From Spinellus fusiger (lineage: Eukaryota; Mucoromycota; Mucoromycetes; Mucorales; Phycomycetaceae), in NCBI GenBank assembly GCA_025094145.1, contig JALLLS010000011.1, positions 372,001 through 436,000 on the forward strand: a DNA stretch of 64,000 nucleotides, given 5' to 3'. A model generated the notes under the pieces. That model worked only from the letters and a program-made list of their open reading frames with translations, did not search any database and had not been told where the DNA came from. Numbering within the stretch: the first letter of the stretch is position 1; each line of letters starts with the position of its first letter. This document shows, piece after piece, positions 23,897 through 35,929 of this stretch. The position numbers and the translations under genes were made by a program.

Positions 23897-24606
23897 GATA
23901 GATTAGCTAAAGAGCAATAGTCCATCAAAACAGCAGTCAGCTTACTATCCACCTGTTACACAGACAGAGGAGGATATGCACCTGAGAAAGAGAGATTATG
24001 ATTGGCTGTATCTTCTACAGTGACACACTTAAGGGATAGAAGAGTAGTCTATCTAATGTTGAATAATTCTTCCTTTAGCCTAAAGAACAATGGAGCTACT
24101 ATTAAATTACTATTAAATTACCATTAAAATTATCCATAATATAATAAGTGGATTCTACTTTATTTTCTTTTGGCTGTATATCTATACAGTTTTAATAATA
24201 ATAATAATAGACTAAAGGGACTAATACATGTACATTATTCATACACAAATTACAAGTATAAATGTGAGTGCATTCTCTCACTCTGTTAATAAGGAAAGAA
24301 TAGACAATACTTCTGTTTGTATCTTTTTCTCTGCCTCAGCAGCAAGACTGTTCTGTGACTTTTTCCTCTGGATGACTCACTCATATTTTCAATCTAAGAC
24401 TTCTCCACCCTCATTCAGGGTCTTGTCTCTCCTTTTATGCTTATTCAATCTATCCACAGGCCTAGTGTGTGGAGCTATTTAGGCTGTAGGAAGTTATATT
24501 CCACCTTAAAATACACTACTGTAAGTTATTCTTCTATCACCAACACTATAGCTCGGTCTTCTCTACAGAAATCCAATGGAGAACCACAAGATATGAGGGT
24601 AAATGC

Positions 24607-26171
24607 ATGATTCTGCTGTTCATATTCACATGGAAGAAGGAATTGCTGGTCAATCTCATTTCCACGTCACCCAGCAAACGAGAAGTACGACACTTTCTTA
24701 AGCGTTTTGTTCCCGAGCACCCAGCCACTTTGTCTAGTGAATCCAGACAAGGGAGTGTGCCTGGTGTAAAGTCACCCAAGGACTTCGTCAATGCACTTCT
24801 TACACCCTCAACCCATCAGATCTCACTTACAAAAGTAGAGGGACCATTTGATCGACATGGCTGGGAGGCTACAGGATCCACTTTGCTTAAACTGCAGAAG
24901 TTAGGGCTTTTATCCATTGTTGTGACTGATAATCCAGCATGGCGCAATGATCCTCTGTCAGCAGAACTCATTCAGTGTATGATACGAGAGACCATGACTC
25001 TAGTTCAAGCCATTGAAACAGCTGGTGGAAGAGCACGGCCTATCTATGGAGGATTATTAGAGCAAGGGACAAATGCCTTGCATATTAACTTTGAGTTTAT
25101 CCAGTCTGCATTGGATCACCAGCAAATACCAGTGGTAGTGCCAATGGTTGTCCACAAGGGACTACAAAGGCCTATAGATGCTAATGAAGTAATGGTGGCC
25201 ATCACACAGACATTGACCAACATTCCTCTTATTACAAACACTCTTCCTGCCAGAGTAGTAGTTATTAATCAAGAGGGTGGAATCCCTAACCATGAGCGAC
25301 CAGGAACAGCCCACAGTCTGGTCAATGTCCAAGAAGAATACCACTCCATTGTAGATGCCTACAAGGAGAATACTGTTTGGCAGGCCTCTCATCCCAACAG
25401 TATCCATAACCTCACCATGCTAAGAGACTGTCTTGTCTGTCTTCCATCCACTTCCTCAGCCCTAATAGTTCCTACTTGTTCTCTTCCAAAAGCATTGATC
25501 ACTAATCTCATTACAGACAAACCATTGTACTCTTCCTCTCTTCCTATTAATGATCTTCGTAGTGGTAGTATAGAGTTACAGAGCGTCAATCAGTCTCATA
25601 CTACTGTGCTGCGTCATGGTACCAAGATCCACTCCTATACCTATGAACAATTGGACCTTCCACGTCTTACAAAGCTACTTGAGGCTAGTTTTCAAAAGAC
25701 ATTGGACCAAGAGAGCTTCTACCACCGTCTTTCGTGTGATCTGGACTGTGCGATTATTGCAGGAGAGTATGAGGGCGCTGTGCTGATGACACGCGAAAGG
25801 GCCCAATCCAAATCTCCAGTGCGCTACTACTTGGATAAGTTTGCCATTGCACCTACAAGTCAAGGCATTGGACTGACGGATATTTTATGGAGACGCATGT
25901 GTGATGCATACCCTGAGTTTCTATGGCGCAGTCGACAAGACAATGGAGTGAATAAATGGTAATAGTGATAATGTTAATAATAATAATAGCAATAGTGTTA
26001 GCCCATTCTCATCTCCTTTTGATCAGGTATTTTGAACGCTCCAATGGGTTTCTACGACTACAGACGACACAGTGGGTTCTCTTCTGGTATGGGGCCAAAG
26101 GGCAAAGACATACTAAAGAGTATTCAGCCATTGCTTCCTCAATTCCTGCGTCTTTTCTACCTCGTTTATGA
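24607..26171 (+). CDS. N-acetylglutamate synthase, mitochondrial (fungal Arg2 type)
   Basis: Catalyses acetyl-CoA plus L-glutamate to N-acetyl-L-glutamate, the first step of arginine synthesis in the mitochondrial matrix. Exons 24607-25958 and 26027-26171 give 498 residues. Family landmarks are STSPSKREVRHFLKRF, VEGPFDRHGWEATGSTLLKL, an amino-acid-kinase-like middle with INQEGGIPNHERPGTAHSLV, and a C-terminal NAT domain with YYLDKFAIAPTSQGIGLTDI, WRSRQDNGVNKWYFERSNG and WVLFWYG. The splice junction completes the W codon in NKWYFERS. The true 5' end is uncertain. ATG 24607 gives MILLFIFTWKK, but an exon at 24569-24599 joined to 24639 would also keep frame and read through a short 39-nt intron, which would put the start codon and transit peptide further upstream. 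Confidence 0.88.
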
Positions 26172-26575
26172 TACTAAATAATAAATAACAAGTCTATTAA
26201 TAAGGGGTAAGTCCCTCGACACTTTGTGAGGCACTTCTCAAGGCACATCAAGGCACTTTTATAAGAAGCATGAAGGATGGCGTCACAAATCCATTATTCT
26301 TTTAGATAAGCAGAGAATATCAAAAAAGAAAGTCAGCTTCTTTCTGCAAGTCCTTTCTAAAAGCCTTCTCCCTCTGAATCCTGTCTTCTTTTGGTGATGA
26401 GCATGGAGGAACGTAAGGACTACCTGGGCCTGACACTAGACACTCCATTCTTATCTTACTACCATTTTGTTTGTTGATATTAGAAAACCCTCAAAAGTAA
26501 AGTGTTTTTTTAACATTAGGTGGAGAATATTGACGTCTTCTCTCTCTTCTCTCTCTCTCTCTCTTGTATATAAAG

Positions 26576-26949
26576 ATCCTTCTGGAGGCGACATGGCCTA
26601 AAGTTGCCTGGAAGGTAACCACACAAGCCAAGAAAAATCACCTTTTTGACCAGCCTAGAGACAGTGTCAGCATTGTATCCACTCCTTCTAATGATGAAAA
26701 GCCAGTGATGGGTGCTCGCTATACATTCAACAGTCTAGTCACAAGTACACCAGTAGATCCAACTCCCAAGAGCATGCACAGTTCTCCTTCAGCATCCTCT
26801 TCTTCCTCCCTTCTTCCACCTTCACTCTCAGCCCTCAACCTCAGTCCACGCAAAAAGAACACTTTCTCTGCCTCGGACACTTCTCCTTTCTCACCTTCTT
26901 CAGCAGCAACAGCCACCACCCTATCAACAGCAGCAGCAGCAGCAGCAGC

Positions 26950-26980
<31 letters not shown>

Positions 26981-29007
26981 GCAGCAGCAGTAGTAACACT
27001 ACCACTCACACAACATCAACGTTCTGCCTCTTCTCACAAGTCTTTCAATGCCTTTCTTATGGATACAAATGACGAGTGGAGTGACACACTCGAGTACTCA
27101 CCTGTAGTGCGTCAGGATCCAGCGCGACTTGCTTCTTTGCCTGAAGACTCACTACCCCATATTACTACTAACCACAATACACCCACTACTACCACACCCA
27201 CTACTATTTCTCCAACACCAAAGAATAGTAAAGACAGAAGGACCTATGTGCAGACCCTTCTACAAGGTGCTTTTATGTATAGATAATAATCCACAGTCCA
27301 CCCATTGATCTTTCTTCTCTTAGATCCCTCTCATCTCCTGTTCAATGATCTTCATCTCTTCACAGAGTCTACCAAGATATCAAAGTTTAAGCAAGTCCTC
27401 TCTAGCTCCAATGTTGATTTAGGTAAGTACTATCCACTGTTTTTCTTACCTTTGAAGATCTGTTAAGAAAACTTAGCTGGAGTGGCATTCCAAAGGAAAT
27501 TCGCTTTATGGTGTGGCAGCTTCTACTTGTGAGTTATTACTGTTGTTGTTGTTGTTGTTGTTGGAGGGTGGACTCATGGATATTTATTTTCAAGGGACAC
27601 CTGCCTTGTAATTCAACACGGAGAAGTGCAACTCTTGCTCGAAAACGAAAAGAGTATGCTGATAGTGTAGCTGCATCTTATACACGTGGCACAGCAGGAC
27701 TGGATCAAACATTGTGGCATCAGGTAACACTAGGATCTCTTTCTCTCTTTCTCTCTTTCTCTCTTTCTCTTACTGCAGTCAACTTGATAGCTGGAATAAA
27801 TAATTAATGTGTTGGAGTGTAGATCCATATAGATATTCCACGGACAAACCCTGGGATTCCTTTGTATCAATATGAAATAACACAGATGGTAAGTAAGGCA
27901 GAAATGGATAGAATACTTTTTTAATGATTAGTGCTTGGAGAGGATATTGTATCAATGGGCAATACGCCATCCTGCAAGCGGATATGTTCAGGGTATCAAT
28001 GACTTGGTTACACCCATCTTTGAGGTGTTCTTGTCCGCATATATAGGTAGGGTGTAACAAGGTATGTGTTCATAGACCAGTAACTTACTAGAAGAATGTG
28101 GTTTAGAGGAAGATCCTGAAGAATACGATATTCGTCAATTGGATAAGGAGTTATTGGATGTGATTGAGGCAGACAGTTTTTGGTGTTTATCTAAGTTACT
28201 AGACGGTATTCAAGTAATGTACAATAGAAAGAGAGAGAGAAAGAGAAAGAAAGAGAGAGAGAGAGAAAGTCTAAATGCAGCAACTCATAGTAGATGACTA
28301 GGATAACTATACATTTGCACAACCTGGCATTCAGAGACAAATAACCACCCTTAGAGAACTTGTCAGTCGTATTGATGGTAAGTACAGTCACTGGTTATTT
28401 GTATTTGTATTTGTATTTGTGTTTTCATTATCATTATCATTATCATTCTTATTATCATTCTTATTCTTATTCTTATTCTTATTCTTGTTTTTTTCTTATT
28501 ATCATTCTTATTCTTGTTTTTTTCTTATTAGCATGATTATTATTGTTTTGGCTGACTTCTCCCATGACCTGGTAGTACGCTTAGCACTTCACCTGCAGAA
28601 CCAAGGCATTGAGTTCATTCAGTTTGCATTCCGCTGGATGAATTGTCTGTTGATGCGAGAATTACCTCTCAAAAGCACGATTCGGATGTGGGATACTTAC
28701 CTGGCTGAAGGTTCATCAGAAGGATTCTCTGAATTCCATGTCTATGTCTGTGCTGCCTTTCTAGTGAAATGGTCAGACCAACTCCAGAAGCTAGATTTTC
28801 AAGTAAGAAAACAATGAATAGGAATAAGACGATACAAGAAACATCGTAACATAACAATACTGTTTTCTTTGTCACTTGTAGGGTGTCATGATGTTCTTAC
28901 AACAACTGCCTACTCAAGGTTGGGCAGAAAAAGATGTTGAACTGCTGCTATCTGAAGCATATATGTGGAAGACATTATTCCACAATGCTCCCAACCACCT
29001 AAAGTAG
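26576..29007 (+). CDS. TBC-domain Rab GTPase-activating protein (Gyp1/TBC1D22 type)
   Basis: Stimulates GTP hydrolysis by Rab/Ypt GTPases on Golgi-type membranes. Ten exons are supported: (26576)-27266, 27324-27422, 27458-27528, 27595-27723, 27823-27888, 27932-28046, 28092-28213, 28302-28377, 28576-28802 and 28882-29007. The first about 230 residues are a low-complexity Ser/Pro/Ala/Thr linker. The TBC domain starts at DLLRKLSWSGIPKEIRFMVW and has the arginine finger in IHIDIPRTNP and the glutamine finger in SGYVQGINDL, so both catalytic fingers are present. It continues to ALHLQNQGIEFIQFAFRWMN, MRELPLKSTIRMWDTYL and a final VMMFLQQLPTQGW. The first coding exon is not settled: there is no ATG in frame after the acceptor at 26575. 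A candidate ATG at 26396 or 26402 (reading MEERKDYLGL) could join through a weaker GTTTGT donor. Confidence 0.88.
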
Positions 29008-29975
29008 TGTCAACTCGATGCAATGGGTTGAAGCAAGTCAAACAAAACAAAAAAGACAGAGATTACTTTCTTTAATTTCTTTATTATAATTTACTCTTTC
29101 TTTTTCTTCTTCGATGGGCTTGGTAATCAATCCATAGGCATTTGGCATTTGTTATTAGATAATTTCTTATTTCTTATTTAAAAATAGGTGGAAAAGTAAC
29201 ACCAAAAGCTTACTCGATATGCAATGGAAAAAGTATAAGAGTTATGGTGTGTGTGTGTTTATTTATAAAGTTAGCATTAGATCGCTGATGAATGCACGGG
29301 CACTCTCCAACGATCAAAAAGTGTGAGAGATGAAACTTTATATATTATTTGTATTCTCGGAAAAGTATACATTTATAGTGTAGGATGTTCTTTATGTTTC
29401 GGGTAATTAACTAAATATGTAAGCATGAATACTAGGTTGTCGACGAAATAAACTATAAAGACATTAACAGACCTATGCCACTTTTTATGCACAGGTACAT
29501 ATTCACTCTTTCAAAACAATCCAACAAATACCTTTAGGCCAAGCCGATTCTATTTCTTATGATGATTATTTTACACTCTATTGCTAAAATTACAAAAGAG
29601 AAGAACATTTACACTGCATGCATAACTATGGAAATGAAGAAGAGGAACAATGATACTATAGAACAGTATTGGTATATACTATATGATAAGAAATGAAAAC
29701 CGACATACAAAGAAAAAGATATACGTGCTAAGATGCATTGATCTTATAAAATGGGAATGGGAATGGGGTGGGGAACATAAAGTACAAGATTCGTTTTGAC
29801 ATGAGTGGTGGCATGAGGCATGAGTCTGTCTGTAGAAATAGTGATACAGATGTAAAAGGATATGTGTAAAATTCACTGCCACTACCCTTACTTGAGTTCC
29901 TGTTTTTCTTTCTTTTTATAATAGAGTAATATAGAATGTGGCAATTCAATAGATAGTATATACAGTGTCTGGCTG
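29008..29975. other. Intergenic stretch between convergent genes
   Basis: Convergent 3' regions of the TBC gene and the zinc-finger gene; no further gene recognised. The small minus-strand frames here are unsupported. Confidence 0.5.
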
Positions 29976-30928
29976 TCATCCATATGTGTTGACCGTAGGG
30001 TTATGCATTAAACGATGACAAGCTGTGGGTTCCAAAGAAGACACACAATTGCTTAGGTCTGTGTGGTTTGAAAAAGACATCCCAGAAGAAAGGGAAGAAG
30101 TTGACGAACAGATCGAGAACTTGGAAAGTGAATTTGAAAGTGGTTCTTTAGAGCAATCAGTTGGTAACATATCAAATGCTATGGACTTGGTTGGACGGTG
30201 ATAATTAAAAAGGGAGGAATAAGGTGTGCATGCAGATACAATTTCATAAGATGCTTGAAAAGAATGGTCCGATGAGGAATGGGTTTGATTCAGACGACTC
30301 TTTTGTAAGTATAGAATAGGATAGCCTTTGTGATTCGATTGAATCTCGGTTAGATAGTCCATAGGGGTGGTTTCTGATTTTATGCGATGGACAGAAGGGC
30401 TTTCAATATGTTTACTTGAAGAATAAAATTTAGGATACTCCACTGCATAAGCTAAGTCGGTAGGATATGAAAAATACTGTTGTAGTCGACAGCGACGTGT
30501 CTTTGGAGACGCGTGTGTTCGATAATGCTGCATCATGTTGTCCTGACGAGAGAACCGAGAAGGACAACCAGGATAAAGACAGCTAAAGTTTTTTTCTCCG
30601 GTGTGTATTCTGTTATGTCGTGCGAGATGACCACTGAAAAAAAAAGGGGGGGGGGAGGTAAACATCAGGCCATTCTTAAACATTGGCATCGGAAAGAAAT
30701 ATACCTAGTTGTGAAACTTTTATGGCAACCAGTAGATGTGCAAATGTATTTTCTACGTTTTGAAAGTGCTTTTCTGGTATCAGTGTCAGCTTCAAGTGCA
30801 TCTCTGGAATAAGTACAGGTTGGTGGTGAGGGATAGACTGAGTCATTCAAGAGATTGATATGCTTTCCATTAGCATCTTTTATCAATAGTCTAGGGTCAA
30901 AAATCATTTTTATATGTAGAGTGAACAA
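29976..30928 (-). CDS. C2H2 zinc-finger transcription factor, Nrg1/Nrg2-like
   Basis: Nuclear DNA-binding regulator. Exons 30705-30928 and 29976-30633 (right to left) give 293 residues. Two C2H2 fingers are formed across the intron: YICTSTGCHKSFTTSGHLAR (then HNRIH) and FSCLYPGCPSRFSRQDNMMQ (then HYRTH), with a TGEKN linker. The intron lies exactly at the FTTS|GHLARH junction; this finger pair is the hallmark of the fungal Nrg1/Nrg2 repressors of glucose- and stress-controlled genes. The remaining C-terminal 200 residues are Ser-rich and disordered-looking. The start may be 30928 or the next ATG at 30907. The acceptor has an unusual tract of about ten pyrimidine Cs followed by about ten Ts (30640-30660). 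Target genes cannot be predicted. Confidence 0.85.
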
Positions 30929-33734
30929 GGAAGAGATTAAGCTACGATTTTATAGAGAAAAACAAAAGTACAAGCTATCTGATATTTATAAGTGAATAAT
31001 GCAACCTTAATGATCTACTTAGGAGCAGTGCTACATTGTATATAAATGTTATTTTTTTAACTTATTGTATTGTGTTCGAAACGCACGGATGCGCTGACTA
31101 GAAATGATGGCAGTATAAGGATGTCATATAGTCTACATGCAACACAATCTTAAAACTCTTGGTCTGAGAAAAACAAGATAAAAAACGTGTTAATATGAAG
31201 GAGAAACGTGGTATGTAGGCAGTATCAGTAATAATGATATACTTACTCCCTCTCTCCTGACCCATTATTTCATCGTCTGTTGTTATCTGTAAATTCACTT
31301 AATACACCAGTCAAGCAGAGAATACAGTCAACAATGTTCAGTAGGTATGATTTGATCTCATCTTACAGGCACCCTGTTCCAAAATGGTACTTACAATATA
31401 TTCAGTTGTCATTCAGTCTGTGCATTTACCAGCTTTCACGAAAACGCCACTTTTTTACAATAAAAATTCTACATTTAGATGTCTCTTGTTCCTTCTTAGA
31501 TCTCTTGCTTATCCTTAGTCTTTGCCACTTTGGCTCCTTACTACAACGCGCAGTGTCAATGCTATACTACCAAAATAAACCAGCACAACATTCTATACTT
31601 GTACATTAGGCTCTTCGTTTGATCAATTGCCACATAAAGTAATGCCATTCTCACTCTCTTGTGTTTGACAGGAAGCAAAAGTACAAGACAATTGCCATAC
31701 TGCTTCACTAACACATGGTAGATATTTAGCTATTTGTATTAAAGAAAATAAATTGAGAAAAATAAATGGAAATACCTACTATTAGACTAAGATATAAGCA
31801 ATCTATTTGACTGTATTCCTAACTGTGAAGTATCTTCAAAAGCAAAGTTCATTTCAGGGATAGCCATGTTACAAGTATTTGCATTCCATGTACATAGGTT
31901 GACGCGTTCATAAGGACTTTCATCATATGATGTTTTATCTATAAGGTTGATATATTCATTCTGTAGCAAACGTTTATAGATATGAAAAAGAATACTGTGG
32001 TAGCTATTACAATCTCACTAAAAATCTTGGATCTTATACCTATATTATCATAAACAACTATAGAAACTCTAATAGAAGTTGTCTATCTAGTGCCTATGTT
32101 TATGTTTTATGTCTATCATTTTAACACATCCTATGTTTATGTTTTTACTGGGCATAATTTGAGTTCAAGCCGAAGAACAGAAGGGATTTTATCACTCTGT
32201 AAGAGAAGGTATCACTATCTCACATTTATGAAGCAATACTCAAAGAAATACACACTCGGGTCTAAAACACAATTCAATATAATATATTGGTCAAAAATAT
32301 ATTATATTTTTGAAGAGTCTAGACATAATGTTTTTCAAGATTGTCTGTAGTATTGAAGTAAGAAATATATTTGTAGTTAGGGTTATATACCTTTAAGAAG
32401 CTACTGTCAAACCACCTGAATTAAATAGCTCAATTATATTGTCTATTGATTTTATTAGTAGTAAACGTCTATCCTTTTTTGTTTAAATAAATAGGAAATC
32501 AGTATAGCACTTGTAGTAGAAACTACTTCTTTTTCATTCTCTAATATCAAATATCTGGGAGAGTGTGTTATAATGGTGATCTTTACTAAAATATTAAGAG
32601 ACTAAGACGCCACTGACTACGCTAAAGAAGTATTTTTCTATCACATTAGCAATGTTAATATCCACCGATTTCATTTCTTTAATGTCGTGCTACATCAGGA
32701 GATAGTCTACTGAGGTCTTTTATTACAGTGGGATGATCGGTCATGGAGAGGAAAGAAAACGCTAAAATTTATGATTGTTGTTATACTAGAAAATACTCAA
32801 ACAACTGTCCTTAAAAGTAATGAAGGGAGCTTAGTTCATGGAATAGAAGAGATGAAAATCAGGCTAGATAAAAATAGATAAGCAGGGAGAACAAAACATG
32901 CACGAAGAACTCTATATGAATCTTGATGAGTGTACCTAGTTTATGTAAACATTGTTTTTTATTTGTAGCATGTGTTATTCCATTGTATCCAACAACTAAA
33001 AGATACAAGTTATGTGGGTGAGGTTTGTCTATTCTATCATAAGATATAAAGAAACACACACGTCTCTTCAGCGTTGTCTCTGTTATGTTTGTCTAATATT
33101 TATTTCCAAATAAAAAGATAAGGAAAAGAAAAATGGAAGCAAACATCTTTACCAACAATAACTGTCTCGTGTTCAGTCCCTTTAATGTATTGCCTTCCAA
33201 GGACCATCTTCCGTTGATTAAGAGTCAGAAATTTGCAAATGCACCTGTACAATGACATTCAAGGTGTAAGATTTGCCAGTGATCTCATGAGCCACCTTGT
33301 ACGATAAAAATATGTAGACAAACATATTTTTTTTAATAGTTTATCAACGGATCAAATAAGTTACTATGGTAATAACTCTCTCTATTCACATAAGTTATTT
33401 ACAAGCAACCTACTACTTTACTTACTATCAAAACAACTAGGAGCATCGAAACATTAAAAATAAAATAAAACCTAGTATTACCAATAACTGGCTAACCATA
33501 CCAGAGTGAGTCATCCCTGGGGTGTAGGAGTCTTGCTATAAGTTACAATATGTATAGAACTAAGACAAAATACTACTTTATAATTTCTGCCTTTTTCTTT
33601 ATTTTTATTTTTCAATACTTAATATACCTGTTATTCACTCATTTTAGACTATCATAAATTAAGATATACAGTGAAAAATCTACGCTATTTGTTCGCTTGG
33701 GTATGTGTTTTATTTTTATTTTATATATATTATA
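30929..33734. other. Intergenic stretch
   Basis: No supported gene. The minus-strand frame 31787-31969 (60 residues, polar) might be an exon but has no recognisable partner. The complement of 33120-33330 contains short peptide-like runs without a consistent frame. Confidence 0.4.
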
Positions 33735-33840
33735 AAGAAAAAAATAACTAAGTGTATTTTGGGCCTTATAGGCACCCTATGATAGCTAATGAAATTAAGA
33801 AATATAAATAAAAACATTAAATATAGCAAGGAAAAAGGTT
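33735..33840 (-). mobile_element. LINE-B 3'-end shard
   Basis: TTTTGGGCCTTATAGGCACC followed by CTATGATAGCT and an A-rich stretch resembles the LINE-B 3' end at 51375-51450. Weak and short; limits are approximate. Confidence 0.4.
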
Positions 33841-34830
33841 GTAATAAATAGAGGGTTGAAGATACACACTTGAACTATAATTTTATAAGTCAGACACATC
33901 TTTCTTGTTTTTAAAAGAGTGTTTGTTTGTTTGTTTGTTTTATTACTTCATTGGCTAGCCTATGTTGCTATAGATGACCTTAGCCTGCTATAGTTGGCTT
34001 GAATTGGTCTTGACTCGACTGTCTAGATTGGTCTAAACTAGTCAACAAGAATATCTATGACATTAGGGCTATTCTTACACATTTCAGTGTCAATTCATGG
34101 CATGTAGATTCCTGTAATGTCTCTTAATCTCTGGACCAAGGAAAATATTTTTATATCTTCTTTATTTACCTTTTTTCTTTTCCCGCGTATCTCTTTTTCT
34201 TAGTTCTCGGTTTGTGCTTTTTTATTTTGTTGAGTATAAGATAACCCCGCTATAAAAAGACAGCAGTGATGAAAGAGAATAAGATCTATTGTAATTATAG
34301 GCAGTGAAAGATCTAAGAGGTAAGTAGGTCTCGAGGGAGATGGGCTACCAACACAAAGACCGCACACGAAAGAGGGAATTGGGGGATGTTCTTAACGGAG
34401 TAGTCTTTCTGAATTAGCAGAAAGAGTGATAACGGAGACCAAAAGGAATTCACCAACAATAGTGACAGTGGACAAACGAGTGTATGTAACCTACGGTGTT
34501 ACAGGGACGGATATAGTGATTGTGATAAAATAGAAAATAGATGAAAGAATGGGTATTACTGTCCGTTTCAATACTTAGAGCGAGCTTAGCCTCTACAATA
34601 TGATTCAGAAATAACAAGGAAAATTCGATGTTTATTGAAGGTGTCTATCCTATGGTTTATATACATAATGTCTTCAAAAGAATGCGAGTCCATTGAGACT
34701 ATCTATTTTATACATGACTTCTCAGCGACTCATTGTTAACCAAGCCAGCTGATCGGCCATCTTGCCTATCATAACACTATCTTTAGCGTTCAACGCATTT
34801 TAGTCAACTCTATTTTTATGAGGAGATCTA
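33841..34830. other. Intergenic stretch
   Basis: A (TTTG)n run lies at about 33925-33945. No gene recognised. Confidence 0.4.
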
Positions 34831-35882
34831 CACACCAGGAGATTTTTCTGGCTTTGAATAAGTGACACAATCTCCCCTTTATATCTGTAAAAAAAACGCA
34901 CCTTATATGGAGCAATAATTAAAATCAAAGGTTTGCAAATATCCAGATATTTGTTTCCTTTTGTAGGATACCTCAATATCAAATTGTATTATCAATAGAA
35001 TAGATTGTTTATGAATAGAATTGTTTATTATAATAATATAGCTAATACTATATTATGACTATAGAGACTGCCTAAGTACACTCCCTCATAGCAATAGAAT
35101 TTATACCCTAAAGGCCTTGTGTTTTATCCTTGAGAGATAGATAACTATGCTCAGTAGTATACCCTAGAGACCCTAGATAGTATAGAAAGAAGACAATCTG
35201 AGACTGACTTGAGAAGAGTCTTTATTTGCCTAATAACAATACAATGAGTGTCTTGTGGATTACAATGATATCAAGTCCAGATATCAAAACAAATAATAAT
35301 GTTTCTTTATTCTAGTGAGGTATCCACTAGCCTCCACTCATAAAATTCACAAGTCAAACAATTCACACTCTATTTTCCTTGAGCCTAAAGGACAGTATTA
35401 GAAACAATGCTTTGTTATCATTAAGTACTATTGTTAATACCAGTTACAATAACATAGTTACTGAAGTGATTATGGATATGAATTCAATGAATGACTATAC
35501 TGTTCTCAATTTAAGTGAATTTGGTTCTATTCTATGGACAATGACCACTGAAGTTAGTTCCGTGTGTTATGTAATACATCTTGCTTAAGCAGTGTTATGC
35601 TGCAAATATTGTAGGCTTAAGGATAACACATTATGTTAAACAATAAATGCAGTGACTGAGTTTTAATTTTGGGGTGATTCTTGTTCTATTTTTTGTCTTT
35701 ACAGCCAATTATATACTTTCTAATTGCAATGTCAATAGCCATTGCTTAAACAGGCAAGTAGAGTTTGAAATTGTCCATTTAGACAGCGAAAAAGCATCTC
35801 AAAATACATTAGCCAATCATACTATTCTAATGATTTCATTCTCAGGATATTTCTTTATATATCCAAAAAATCTCCTGGTGTG
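34831..35882. mobile_element. Complete non-autonomous TIR element with Fanzor-family termini
   Basis: Left terminus CACACCAGGAGATTTTT (34831-34847) is matched by the complement at 35866-35882, and both ends are flanked by TA (34829-34830, 35883-35884). Length is 1,052 bp. The right third is homologous to 1-316. The outermost bases are the same as those of the Fanzor-bearing element (40526) and, with one change, of the hairpin at 58329-58835. No transposase or Fanzor coding is seen inside; the open frames at 35379 and 35674 show no family features. TA duplication suggests movement by a Tc1/mariner/IS630-type transposase acting in trans. Confidence 0.8.
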
Positions 35883-35929
35883 TAAGATGAATAATACATA
35901 AGATAGAAAGAAAGAAAGAAAAATACCTC

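Noticed and set aside
26719..27009. Minus-strand Val/Ala-rich frame
   Set aside because: Reverse reading of the Ala/Thr codon repeats in the TBC gene's linker.
31787..31969. 60-codon polar minus-strand frame
   Set aside because: No partner exon or homologue recognised; not enough to call a gene.
33110..33330. Minus-strand peptide YKVAHEITGKSYTLNVI resembling a kinase ATP-binding lobe
   Set aside because: Too short, interrupted by stops, and no catalytic-loop motif follows in any frame.
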